From: Nitrospira sp. CG24A
GTDB taxonomy: Bacteria; Nitrospirota; Nitrospiria; Nitrospirales; Nitrospiraceae
Length of the DNA: 39,060 nt
Assembly: GCA_002869925.2 (NCBI GenBank)
Contig: NEWT02000016.1
Location: 431 to 39,490, forward strand
Direction of reading: 5' to 3'
Shown here: positions 1 to 9,263 of the stretch, piece after piece
How positions within the stretch are numbered: the stretch's first letter is position 1
Layout of the letters: each line of letters starts with the position of its first letter
Translations under genes and position numbers: made by a program
The notes under the pieces: generated by a model
What the model was told of the DNA's origin: nothing
Seen by the model: the letters and a program-made list of their open reading frames with translations, nothing else
Databases searched by the model: none

Positions 1-375
1 CGCCGTGGCGTTCGCGCTGTTCTCGTCGAGTGCCACCGTCGCGTCTACGATGGAGGGGGCGTTGTCGTTCAGATTGTTCAGGTTCACCGTGATCGCCGCC
101 GTATCGGTGAGGGTCCCGTCGCTCGCCTGCACGGTCAGGGTAAAGCTCGGCGTGGTTTCGAAGTCGAGGGCCGCGCTGCTCGCCACCGTGATCGCCCCGG
201 TCGCCGCGTTGATCGCAAAGGCCCCGCCCGTGTTGCCCGCCGTAATACTGTAGGTGAGGGCCTGGCCGTCCCGATCGAGGTCGGTCCCCGTGAAGCTGTC
301 GCTCACGTTCGTCACCGCCGTGGCGTTCGCGCTGTTCTCGTCGAGTGCCACCGTCGCGTCTACGATGGAGGGGGC
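1..375 (-). repeat. Tandem cadherin-like repeat with perfect 60-bp DNA identity
   Basis: Bases 1-60 are identical to bases 316-375, giving a 315-bp (105-residue) period. The unit reads as a cadherin-like domain, with DENSANATAV near its start and LDFETTPSFTLTVQASDG near its end. The array evidently continues past the window. Perfect identity suggests recent duplication or gene conversion. Confidence 0.85.
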
Positions 376-3300
376 ATCGTTCACCGCCGCCACGGTAATT
401 GCCACTGAGTCTGTATCGGTCAGGCTCAAGTCGCTGGCCAGATTGGCTAGCTCAGTTGCACTTAGGACGCGATTATAGAGGCGGACATCGTCCAGATTAC
501 CCGTTGCGTACCACTTCCCACCGGAAGAATCCTGATTGCGGCCGATGGCCATGGCATCCAGGCTGGACACATTGCTGAAAAATCTCTGGGTCGACGCATT
601 CCCGGTATCGTAGGTCAGCTGCCCTGAGGTGGCGAGTACCCCGTCGACGTACAACAAAATTCCTGAAGCGCCCACCGTGACTGCTACATAGTGCCAGTTT
701 CCATCGTTAATAGGGGCACTGCTCCGATAAACCGCCAACTGCATGACCCCGTTTTCCATGACCTCGTATGTAAGGTACCCCGAGGCTCCCAGGAACAATG
801 CGGCGTAGCTCCCGGTATCGGCGGTGTCGGAGACGGAGAAAATCGTTTCAAAGGTGCCAGTGGTCTTGATCCATCCGGAAATGGTGCCCTGCGTGAATCC
901 TGCAAAGTCGGCCGTATGGGACGATACGTCGACGTAATCGTTGACGCCGTTGAGGCTAAGTACCTGGCCTCTGGTGCCATCGGTAACCGTGGTGGCTCCA
1001 TTAGTCAATGTACCGCTCTGCGCCGTCCCGGGCGCGACATCGTTCGCATTCCCTTCGAACGTGTAGCGGGCCTGGAGATTGGCATCGATGTCGAGCGAGA
1101 CAAGCGTATTGTCGCGAGTCGCGATGGTCAGCGTGGCGCCACCGTTGAAGTCAGCCGTCGGGATGTAGGTGAGACCGTTCAACGCCGTGTTGATATTCGT
1201 CACCGTGCCACGGAAGGTCATCGTCGTATCGGTCGTGCCGTCGCCGTTGGTGAAGGTCAGGTTCGTTGTGCCGGATAAGCTGAGGACGCCATTGGTGACC
1301 GAGAGCGTCACTTCGACCGGATTACTGCCGGCATCAAGATCGCTGATGGAAATCTGGTTGCTGGTGCCGGAGGAGAAGACAAGATTCACATCTTCATTGG
1401 TGCTCTGCGCGCCGGGCACGGTGTTCACCGGCGCAGAGTTCGCAACTGCCGTGTTAAGGCTGAACTCCGATGTGTTGTTGGTCGAGTCGGTGGCCGTGGC
1501 GGTCACCCGATCGCCTGTGATCAATGTGCCCACGGCAAATGTGAAGGAGAATTGTCGGGCCGTGGCATCGACCGTGCCGGGCGTCGCGCCGCTCACTATG
1601 CCACGTCCGATGAAGGTCTGACCCTCACCATTGGCGCCTGCCGCGTCGGGGCTTTCGAAAAATTCCACGGTGGCTCCTGGCCGTGCCTCACCGGTGATCG
1701 TGACGCTGCCGCCGGAGATCGTGACGCTGTAGATCACCGGAAAATTCATCAGGTTGTTGCCACCGGTGTCACCATCACCGGCGTCGTTCGCGGTGAGGCC
1801 CTGAGGGCCAATGTCGATCCCCTGCTCGGTGTTGCTATAGATGCTGTTGCCGAGGAAGGCGTTCCCGGTGCCGGAACCGTTCAGGCGAATCCCGTCCCAT
1901 CCGCTATTGGCAATGAGGTTGCCCATGGCCGACAGGGTTCCGCCGACGATGGTGTTCGCGGCTCCGGCGTCGAGGTAGATGCCTGCTTGGGTGTTGCCGC
2001 GCGCGAGGGCGCCCGTCGCATCCGTGCCGATGTAATTGCCGCGGACCAGCGTGCCCGTGGTCCCAGCGCCGGTGATCTCGATGCCATAGGAGCCACTGCT
2101 CGCGATGATGTTCCGCTCGGCGGTGTCGTTCGTGCCATCGGCGTTGGTGCCGATGAGCGTGCCCGTCGAAGCGTCCCTAACTTGAATGCCATCACCGCCA
2201 TTCATCAGCGAAGTCGCGCCATCGGACCCGACGCCGATGTAATTGCCCTGAATGGTCGCGCTCGTGGCGGCATTGCCGACGAGCACACCGATGCCGAGGT
2301 TTCCCGAGATCACGTTGCGCGCGCCGGCCGCGCCGCCGCCGAGCACGTTACCGGTGCCCGCGCCCCAGAATGAGAATCCGCCGTTGGTATTGCCCAACGC
2401 TGCAAGGCCGGTCGCCGTCGTCCCGATGTAGTTGCCCTGCACCACGTTGTTCAGCGAGGTGGCGTTTAAAATCTCGACGCCATAGTGATTGTTTCCCGAG
2501 ATCACGTTGCGCGCATTCGCACTCGTGCCGCCGACCGTGTTCCCGCTTGAGCCGTTGCCGATGTAGATGCCGCTCTGCAGCGTGTTCGGCCCGGTTCCGG
2601 TCACATCGCCGGTGCCGGCAACATTGGTGCCGATGTAGTTTCCCGAGATGGTGCTGTTGTCGGTGTTGTCGAAAAGGATGCCCTGCTGCGCATTGCCCGA
2701 GATCACATTGCGCTCCGCCGCCGTCGTGCCGCCGATGAGCAACCCGCTGCTATTGAGCGCGTAGATGCCTTCCCCACCGTTCGCCGAAGCGGCGGCGCCC
2801 GCGGCGTTCAGCCCGAGCCAGTTGCCCTGGATGGTGTGATTGCTCGAGCCGAGGATGTCGATGGCGGTGCCGGTGAAGCGATTGATCGTCAGCCCCCGGA
2901 TCGTGCTGCCGCTGCTGCCCGCGCCCAGTTCGAGGCCCTTGACGCCGCTGCCAAAGTTGCCGCCATTCAGCTCGATCACCGGCGTGCCGGCAAAATCGGG
3001 TTCGCTCCAGCCGTCGATGATGATCGCGTCGGTGATGATCGGCAGCGCATCGGGCACCGTGCCGGCATCGGGACCGTCGTAGGCGAGCGTGATGGTATGC
3101 ACCCCGCCGACGAGCGCGTCGGGGATGTTGAAAAGGATGGTGTCCGTGCCGGCGGTGTTATTCGCGGCGAGGATCGCTTCGCGCAGCGAGATGCGACCGT
3201 CCGCGCCTTTATTCGCGACGAGCGCCGCGATGGAAGTCGGCGTGCCGTCGAGCACGTCGTTCGCCGTCGTCACGGCGAACACCTGCGCCGCGACATTCAC

Positions 3301-6300
3301 GGAAAACTCGGAGGTATTGCCCGACCCATCCATCGCGGTGCCCGTGACGCGATCGCCGGCCACGATCGAGCCGACCACAAAGGTGAACGAAAATTGCCGT
3401 GCCGTGGCATCGACCGTGCCCGCCGTCGAGCCGCTCACCGTGCCGCGACCGAGGAAGGTCTGCCCCTGGCCATTCGTGCCGGCGGCATTGGGCGTTTCAA
3501 AGAAATCCACCGTCGCGCCGGGCCGCGCCTCGCCGGTGATCGTGACGTTCCCGCCGACGATGACGACGCCGTAGATCACCGGGAAGTTCATCAGGTTGTT
3601 GTCGCCCGTGTCGCCATCGCCCGCGTCATTCAAGCTGATCCCATCGGTGCCGAGGTCGATGCCCTGGATGCTGTTGGAAAAGATCGAATTGCCCTGGATC
3701 GCCACGCCGGTCGCGCTGCCGATGAGCCGCACGCCATACCGGTTGTTGGCGATGAGATTCCCCGCGCCGCTGGCCGTGCCGCCGATCGTCACCGAAGTCG
3801 ATCCACTCACGGACACGCCGCCGTAGTAATTGCCGAGCGCGGTGGTGCCGTCGGCTCCGACGCCGAGGTAATTGCCTTGAATGACGGTGCCGGAACCGCC
3901 GGTGACGTAGATGCCGTCCGCCAAAGCGACGCCGTTGTCATTTCCCGCGATGACATTGCGCGCGCCCGCGGTCGTGCCGCCGATGATCGTGCCGACGGCG
4001 TTGCTGAGGTCGATGCCGTCCCCGTCGTTGCGCAGGCTGGCCGTGCCCGCGGCGTTGGTGCCGATGAAGTTGCCCTGAATGACGGTGCCGATCGACGCCG
4101 CGCCGTTGACGGAGATGCCCTGCACCGCGTTGCCCGAGATCAGATTACCCATGCCGATCCCGCCGATGATGACGCCGGCCGCATTGTCGATGCCGATGCC
4201 GTGCTGGCCGTTGCCGAGATCAATCGTCCCGGTGAGATCGGTCCCGATGTAGTTGTTGCGGATGATCGTGGCCGTCGCGCCGGTGAGGGAGATGCCGCGA
4301 AGTCCACTGCCCGCGATGACATTGCGATCCGCCGCCGTCGCGCCGCCGATGGTATTGGCCGCGCCGATCACCTCGATGCCGTATCCCGTATTGGCCTCGG
4401 CGGCTCCGGCATCGCCGCCCGTGGCGGTCAGCCGTCCGATGAAGTTGCCGGCGAAAGTGCTGTTATCGGAGTTGGCGGAAACCTCGATGCCGTCCCCGCC
4501 GAAGTCGCGAATGACCAGCCCGCGAATCGTGCTGCCGTCCGCCGTCGAGGTGAGCGTCAGCGCATTCACGGCCAGATCGTTGCCGTCGAGCACGATCACC
4601 GGCGTGCTCGTAAAATCCGGCTCGGTCGTGCCGTCGATGACGACTGCTTGCGCGATGGTGGGCAGCGCGTCCGCCACCGTGCCCGCGTCGACCCCGTCGT
4701 AGGTCACGTTGAACGTGTGCGGCCCGGCGCCGGAGATATTGAAAAGGATGAGATCGATCCCGGCGGTGTTGCCCGCCGCAGTCATCGCTTCGCGCAGCGA
4801 GATGCTGCCGCCGCCCGGCGTGGTGAGGAGGTTCGCGACGGAACTCGTGTCGCCGTCGAGGGCGTCGCTCGTGGTCGTGACGACGAGCGCCTGATTCACC
4901 GTCGAGATGTTGGCCGCGAACTCCGAAGTCTCGACGGGATTGAACGACGCATCGAGCCGCGTGGCCGTCGCCGAGATCACCGCGCCCGTCGCGACATTGG
5001 CAAAGATCTCCGTGCCCCAGGTCGCGTTGCCCGAGGCATCCGTGCGCACATTCACAAAGCCGAGATAGGTCTGCCCCTCACCATTGCCGGAAGCATCGCC
5101 CGCGGTGTTCGAGAAGATCTCGATTCGATAGTTGGTGCTCACAGCGCTGGCGAGCGTGCCCCCCACCGCCAACCGATTGCTGGCATTCGTCACTGCGCGG
5201 GTCAGCACGGGAAAGTTCTGCAGATTGTTCGCGCCGGTGTCGGCGTCATGCGGTGGTGTTGGAGGCGTTGCGCTGATGTCGTTAGCAGTGACGCCGTCTG
5301 CGTTCAGATCAATTCCGAGCGAGCTGTTGGAGAAGATCGAATTTCTGAGGAAGCTGTTGCCGACGCCGTCAGCAACCCGCATACCTCGACCGGTGCTGAA
5401 GGCGATGATGTTGCCCGCACCGGCGGCCGTTCCGCCGATCATGTTGTTGTTGGTTCCCGCATCGACGATGCGGATATTTTCGGTTGAGTTGGCAAGGGCG
5501 AGCGTACCCGTCACATCGGTGCCAATGTAGTTGCCCGAGACAACGTTGTTGTGGGCACCGAGGTTGATGCGCACCCCCTGCGTGTTGTTACCGGAGATGA
5601 GATTCCTCTCCGCAGCCGTGGTGCCACCAATCACGTTGTTGAAAGCGGTCGCGCCTTCGATCCGTAAGCCGACGAACGAATTACCGAGATCGGCTGTTCC
5701 AGCAACGTTGGTACCGACGTAATTTCCTTGGATGACGTTGCTGTTGCCGGTAACGACCAAGCCGTCGTCCCCGAAGCGATTGATGACGAGCCCGCGAATC
5801 GTACTGTTGTTTGCCGCAAGGGTTAGGCCGTCAACCGCACCCGCCGACGTGCCGTTCAATTCGATGATCGGCGTGCCGGAAAAGTCGGGCTCGCTCCAGC
5901 CGTCGATGATGACCGTGTCGGTGATGGTCGGCAGCACTAAGGCAACATTGATCGTGTGTGGTCCGGTGCCAGCGATGTTGAATGCAATCGTGTCGGTCAC
6001 CCCGACGCTGGCATTGGCTTGGGTGATGGCCCAGCGCAACGTACCGACAGTCGTATCGGCGCCCACTCCATCGAAGGTACTGGTGACCGTGTACGTAGCC
6101 AGCACATGATCCCATGCCGATTGCGCGTATGACCCGATGATCACCGACGTTTCGATACCGCCTGTCGTCGCCTCCAGGACCCAATCCCCTGTTTGCCCAG
6201 CATGTCCAGTATAATCTGTGCTGGCGGCAACATCTGCGCCCGTAAGAGCGGCCAACGTTTGGATGGCCGCCTCCCCGGCTTCACCGCGACCAAAGTTACA

Positions 6301-6933
6301 GCCGTAGATCAGGAGGTCGGCATCCGCCGATAAGGTCCGGCCGATCTGTTGAAACTGTTCGGCGTAGCGTGCGCTGATCGAGTTTTGCGTCAGGAAGCTA
6401 GCTCCGAGGTGCATTTCGGCTTCGGTGCCGTCGCCGACCAGGTGGATAGCGTCAATGCCAGTCCGACCGGTGAGCGCTTCCGCCATTTGCGACACGCCGT
6501 CGCGGGCAGGATCGAGGATGATCACCTCGGCGTTGGGACTGATGCCGTCGAGGAGCTGCTGGTAGTCGCGAACGCTGGGGGATAGGAACAGGATCTCCTG
6601 GCGAGCTGCCGAGGTATCGTACGCCGCCAGGGCATCGAATAACGCTTGGTCGCCTGTGCTGGGTTGCGGTTCGCCCGTCGGGGCAGCGGGCGTGCTGTCA
6701 TCTGACGTCGAGTCATCGACCCCGAAGGACGCATCAGCCTGGCTTTGCGCGATTTGCTCAGTGGTCACGGTACCAACCGTGGCCACGGCAGCGCCGTCGA
6801 ACATGATGCGCGACTCGAGCGCCAGCAACGAACCGGCGAACGTTGACAAGGGGGTATGCGCGCCCGCGGAGGCAGAACGATGCCCTCGTGTTGGCGTGAC
6901 CGACCTTTTCTTATTCCTACGTAGTATCCTCAT
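1..6933 (-). CDS. Giant DUF4347 / beta-helix / LamG / cadherin-like surface protein (C-terminus beyond window)
   Basis: The frame stays open for 2311 codons from an ATG at 6933 to the window edge, so the C-terminus is missing. In order I read a basic N-terminus with an LEPR-XLL-like motif (LESRIMFDGA, residues 39-48), a low-complexity linker, a DUF4347 domain (about 111-270) and three blocks that each open with a CSLREA-like motif (GTLRWAITQAN, ISLREAMTAAG, ISLREAILAAN). The blocks continue with beta-helix repeats of the GNYIGT...GN...IGGT...RNVISGN type. Then come a cadherin-like region, a LamG domain (about 480-1050 in DNA) and at least one 105-residue cadherin-like repeat. There is no classical cleavable signal peptide. 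It is probably an exported adhesin or matrix protein. The gene follows the M50/HlyD/TolC operon on the same strand after a 197-bp gap, which suggests it is the cargo. The start is supported by the conserved motif, not by a good ribosome binding site. Confidence 0.88.
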   Translation of the reverse strand, partial: MRILRRNKKRSVTPTRGHRSASAGAHTPLSTFAGSLLALESRIMFDGAAVATVGTVTTEQIAQSQADASFGVDDSTSDDSTPAAPTGEPQPSTGDQALFDALAAYDTSAARQEILFLSPSVRDYQQLLDGISPNAEVIILDPARDGVSQMAEALTGRTGIDAIHLVGDGTEAEMHLGASFLTQNSISARYAEQFQQIGRTLSADADLLIYGCNFGRGEAGEAAIQTLAALTGADVAASTDYTGHAGQTGDWVLEATTGGIETSVIIGSYAQSAWDHVLATYTVTSTFDGVGADTTVGTLRWAITQANASVGVTDTIAFNIAGTGPHTINVALVLPTITDTVIIDGWSEPDFSGTPIIELNGTSAGAVDGLTLAANNSTIRGLVINRFGDDGLVVTGNSNVIQGNYVGTNVAGTADLGNSFVGLRIEGATAFNNVIGGTTAAERNLISGNNTQGVRINLGAHNNVVSGNYIGTDVTGTLALANSTENIRIVDAGTNNNMIGGTAAGAGNIIAFSTGRGMRVADGVGNSFLRNSIFSNSSLGIDLNADGVTANDISATPPTPPHDADTGANNLQNFPVLTRAVTNASNRLAVGGTLASAVSTNYRIEIFSNTAGDASGNGEGQTYLGFVNVRTDASGNATWGTEIFANVATGAVISATATRLDASFNPVETSEFAANISTVNQALVVTTTSDALDGDTSSVANLLTTPGGGSISLREAMTAAGNTAGIDLILFNISGAGPHTFNVTYDGVDAGTVADALPTIAQAVVIDGTTEPDFTSTPVIVLDGNDLAVNALTLTSTADGSTIRGLVIRDFGGDGIEVSANSDNSTFAGNFIGRLTATGGDAGAAEANTGYGIEVIGAANTIGGATAADRNVIAGSGLRGISLTGATATIIRNNYIGTDLTGTIDLGNGQHGIGIDNAAGVIIGGIGMGNLISGNAVQGISVNGAASIGTVIQGNFIGTNAAGTASLRNDGDGIDLSNAVGTIIGGTTAGARNVIAGNDNGVALADGIYVTGGSGTVIQGNYLGVGADGTTALGNYYGGVSVSGSTSVTIGGTASGAGNLIANNRYGVRLIGSATGVAIQGNSIFSNSIQGIDLGTDGISLNDAGDGDTGDNNLMNFPVIYGVVIVGGNVTITGEARPGATVDFFETPNAAGTNGQGQTFLGRGTVSGSTAGTVDATARQFSFTFVVGSIVAGDRVTGTAMDGSGNTSEFSVNVAAQVFAVTTANDVLDGTPTSIAALVANKGADGRISLREAILAANNTAGTDTILFNIPDALVGGVHTITLAYDGPDAGTVPDALPIITDAIIIDGWSEPDFAGTPVIELNGGNFGSGVKGLELGAGSSGSTIRGLTINRFTGTAIDILGSSNHTIQGNWLGLNAAGAAASANGGEGIYALNSSGLLIGGTTAAERNVISGNAQQGILFDNTDNSTISGNYIGTNVAGTGDVTGTGPNTLQSGIYIGNGSSGNTVGGTSANARNVISGNNHYGVEILNATSLNNVVQGNYIGTTATGLAALGNTNGGFSFWGAGTGNVLGGGAAGARNVISGNLGIGVLVGNAATSATIQGNYIGVGSDGATSLMNGGDGIQVRDASTGTLIGTNADGTNDTAERNIIASSGSYGIEITGAGTTGTLVRGNYIGTDATGALARGNTQAGIYLDAGAANTIVGGTLSAMGNLIANSGWDGIRLNGSGTGNAFLGNSIYSNTEQGIDIGPQGLTANDAGDGDTGGNNLMNFPVIYSVTISGGSVTITGEARPGATVEFFESPDAAGANGEGQTFIGRGIVSGATPGTVDATARQFSFTFAVGTLITGDRVTATATDSTNNTSEFSLNTAVANSAPVNTVPGAQSTNEDVNLVFSSGTSNQISISDLDAGSNPVEVTLSVTNGVLSLSGTTNLTFTNGDGTTDTTMTFRGTVTNINTALNGLTYIPTADFNGGATLTIATRDNTLVSLDIDANLQARYTFEGNANDVAPGTAQSGTLTNGATTVTDGTRGQVLSLNGVNDYVDVSSHTADFAGFTQGTISGWIKTTGTFETIFSVSDTADTGSYAALFLGASGYLTYEVMENGVMQLAVYRSSAPINDGNWHYVAVTVGASGILLYVDGVLATSGQLTYDTGNASTQRFFSNVSSLDAMAIGRNQDSSGGKWYATGNLDDVRLYNRVLSATELANLASDLSLTDTDSVAITVAAVNDAPSIVDATVALDENSANATAVTNVSDSFTGTDLDRDGQALTYSITAGNTGGAFAINAATGAITVASSAALDFETTPSFTLTVQASDGTLTDTAAITVNLNNLNDNAPSIVDATVALDENSANATA
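1440..6105 (-). repeat. Three large intragenic CSLREA/beta-helix blocks
   Basis: Within the giant gene, three blocks at roughly 4910-6105, 3300-4895 and 1440-3290 repeat the same architecture. Each has a CSLREA-like opening, a segment of the type IIDGWSEPDF..TPVIELNG, many GN.IGT.. beta-helix turns, and (in the last two) a closing segment with TGEARPGATV.FFE and GQTF.GRG. Blocks 2 and 3 are clearly similar at DNA level, for example around 1545-1600 and 3390-3450. Block 1 resembles block 3 around 5868-5935 and 2971-3045. This points to growth by internal duplication. Block edges are approximate. Confidence 0.75.
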
Positions 6934-7130
6934 GGCATAGCGACGAGACCACGAGTCCTTGATTCTCCACAAGAATTTAGCAAGGAAAGTGCCACTTCAC
7001 GTAGCGAATTCTGCTTTTATACAGAGCCGTTAGACTCTATCCAGGGGGAGGTTCGCGGAGAGCCGCAGAATGCGCCAGAATACGACAGTTCTGGTGCGTG
7101 GCGCGTCGTCTGCGAAGCAATGAACGCGTG

Positions 7131-9263
7131 TTACGCGCCGCTTTCACGAATGAAGATACGGGCGGTCTGTTCCCAGGCTCGTTGGGCGAAGCTAATACGA
7201 GGGCCTTTCACCAGCACGGTCCCTCGCACCGCTTGGTTCCATTGGGGCGGAGACTCGACGAGGTGCAGCGTGACGCGATAGACAGAGATTTCCAGTTTCA
7301 AGCGATGATGGGCATCTTCACGAACCGGCACCTCTCCGCCATAGACTGAGAGGAGGTAGGGCACCGTGAAGCTGCGTTCGTCGATGTCTCGAATCTCGGC
7401 AACCTGCGCCTCTACGCTAGGCCGATCCGAACCCTCGGGGATGAATCGAGCTGATTGACCGGTGTGAAGATAGCCCACCACCGTCTCAGGAGCCAGCGCG
7501 TGCAACTCCTCACCAGCCGGATCGATCACATACGCAATCGCCATCTCCTTGTTGATCCACTGACCCACATGCAGAGCCTCTGCTTGGTCGGTCACCACTC
7601 CCGCAATCGGCGCCGTGAGTGACAGATCCTGCTGCTGCTGGAGGAGGCCTTCGAGCTGTGAGAGGTGAGCCTTCAGCGTCTCCAGCGTGACTTGATGTTT
7701 GGTGAGTGCTTCTCGATCGACGAACTGACGCTGACCTCTCAATCGCTCCACCTCAATCCGCTTGCTGGTCAACGCCATATCCTTTTCAAGCGCCGGGGAT
7801 TCCAGCACCACCAGCCGGTCTCCGACCCCTACTTGTAGCCCTTCTTTCACCGAGAGTTCGACGATCCTCCCAGGCACCGGCGCGTAGATGGTGGCATGTG
7901 GCGTCGATTCCAACACGGCAGGGAGACTGATGCGATCGGACCAGGGCACGAACAGCAAGGCGAGGACGCAGGCCAGCACCCCGGCAGAAAGCCAGCCCCT
8001 GCGACGTTCGACGATCTCTCCACGCATGCTCCACCAGGTCTTCAGTTCCCCCACCATCGGGAGCACGATGAACCACCCGATCTCAACAGCAAAAAGAATG
8101 AGGCCCAGGAGTTTGAAAAAATAGTGATACACCATCAGCGCAATGCCGAGAAACAGCATGAAACGATATGCCCACGCTCCCCAGGCGAAACAGATCAGGA
8201 ATCGGCGTCGGGCCGCGGTCACCGGCTCGGGCATCGGCCTCTCCAGACCGAACAGGAGTCGCCGTAGCTGCCACCGCCCGAAAGCAAAGGCCCGATCGTG
8301 CAAGTTGGGAATGCCCAGCCAGTCGGAGAGCACATAGTACCCATCGAATCGCATGAACGGGCTCAGATTAATAGCTGCGCCGACCATCAAACTCGTGGTC
8401 GCCACGATAAACACCAGGCTTCGCGCCACGCCGTCATCGAGAAAGTTCCATGCGAAGAGCGCTAGGGCAGCCAACGCGCATTCGACGATCATTCCGGCGG
8501 CGCCGATGGCGGCACGCCGGCGACGGAAGGTCAATGTCCACGCATCGGAAGTGTCCGAATACAGCATCGGCACCATCACGACCATGGCAAGGCCCATGGT
8601 GGGAACTCGACAGCCATAGCGCGTCGCCGTATAGGCATGCCCGAGTTCATGGAATATTTTGACGACGGCCAGACAGAGGATATACAGCGCGAATCCACGG
8701 GGGGTGAAAAAATGCAGGGCCGTGGCGACAAACGTATCCCACTGGCGCGAGACCAGGTACAGCCCGATGAGCCCGATCCCGCCGATCGCCCAAGCCACAG
8801 CCGGCGAATAGAGCCAGTTCACGAGCGGGAGCGTGGCGCGGAGGAACCGATCAGGCCGGACCAACGGAATCTGGAAAAACAGATAGTGATGGACCAGCCA
8901 GATCACCCACGAGGGCCGCGCCGCCTCTGCTTGCTCGGCATAGGCTCGATACCCACCCTGCGGCGGATCGCGCATCAAATGGTTGGCGTACAAGAACTTG
9001 AGGAGGTCCTCGACGTCCTGCTTCATAGCCCGGCAGGTCGTGTCGGCGTGGATCTGTGCCAGAACAGTTTCCGCGGATCGGGCCTCCCAGCGCGAGAGAA
9101 TCTGGTAGGCCGCCCAGCCGATCTGAAAGTATTTCCCACGGACTGGATCGACGATCACCCATGTCGGGGAACCATCGGCGGATGAGGCGCCCCCGATGAG
9201 CTGAAGATCCTCACGCAATGGCGGCAGCGCGACATCTTGCTTGAGGAGTGTGGACCGTGTCAT
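7131..9263 (-). CDS. PqqD-like / M50 metalloprotease / HlyD fusion membrane protein
   Basis: This 710-residue protein belongs to the putative peptide zinc metalloprotease type related to YydH. Residues about 30-98 resemble a PqqD-like peptide-binding domain. A multi-pass membrane region follows with the M50 zinc site HELGH (205-209) and the probable third ligand Asp307 in RFDGYY. After a last membrane segment near 425-440, a biotinyl-lipoyl/HlyD region (about 455-560) starts with TIYAPVPGRIVEL and contains a coiled coil. I chose the ATG at 9263 because it overlaps the upstream stop codon as ATGA; the frame runs further upstream only inside the previous gene. It probably cleaves or hands over a substrate at the inner membrane and links to the adaptors and TolC partner. 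The giant DUF4347 protein next door is the obvious candidate substrate. Confidence 0.9.
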   Translation of the reverse strand: MTRSTLLKQDVALPPLREDLQLIGGASSADGSPTWVIVDPVRGKYFQIGWAAYQILSRWEARSAETVLAQIHADTTCRAMKQDVEDLLKFLYANHLMRDPPQGGYRAYAEQAEAARPSWVIWLVHHYLFFQIPLVRPDRFLRATLPLVNWLYSPAVAWAIGGIGLIGLYLVSRQWDTFVATALHFFTPRGFALYILCLAVVKIFHELGHAYTATRYGCRVPTMGLAMVVMVPMLYSDTSDAWTLTFRRRRAAIGAAGMIVECALAALALFAWNFLDDGVARSLVFIVATTSLMVGAAINLSPFMRFDGYYVLSDWLGIPNLHDRAFAFGRWQLRRLLFGLERPMPEPVTAARRRFLICFAWGAWAYRFMLFLGIALMVYHYFFKLLGLILFAVEIGWFIVLPMVGELKTWWSMRGEIVERRRGWLSAGVLACVLALLFVPWSDRISLPAVLESTPHATIYAPVPGRIVELSVKEGLQVGVGDRLVVLESPALEKDMALTSKRIEVERLRGQRQFVDREALTKHQVTLETLKAHLSQLEGLLQQQQDLSLTAPIAGVVTDQAEALHVGQWINKEMAIAYVIDPAGEELHALAPETVVGYLHTGQSARFIPEGSDRPSVEAQVAEIRDIDERSFTVPYLLSVYGGEVPVREDAHHRLKLEISVYRVTLHLVESPPQWNQAVRGTVLVKGPRISFAQRAWEQTARIFIRESGA

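Noticed and set aside
2836-5487. Long plus-strand open frame of 883 codons
   Set aside because: It is a shadow of the giant minus-strand gene. Its product is a low-complexity Arg/Asp/Ala/Val string with no domains, while the minus strand reads as clear beta-helix repeats.
1-6933. Possible CRISPR-like or satellite repeats
   Set aside because: The periodic DNA is explained by protein repeats in an open reading frame; spacing and sequence vary as coding repeats do.
7050-7090. TGGCGCATTCTGC on the minus strand as a sigma-54 promoter for the giant gene
   Set aside because: GG and GC are only 8 bp apart, not 10, so it does not fit the -24/-12 spacing.
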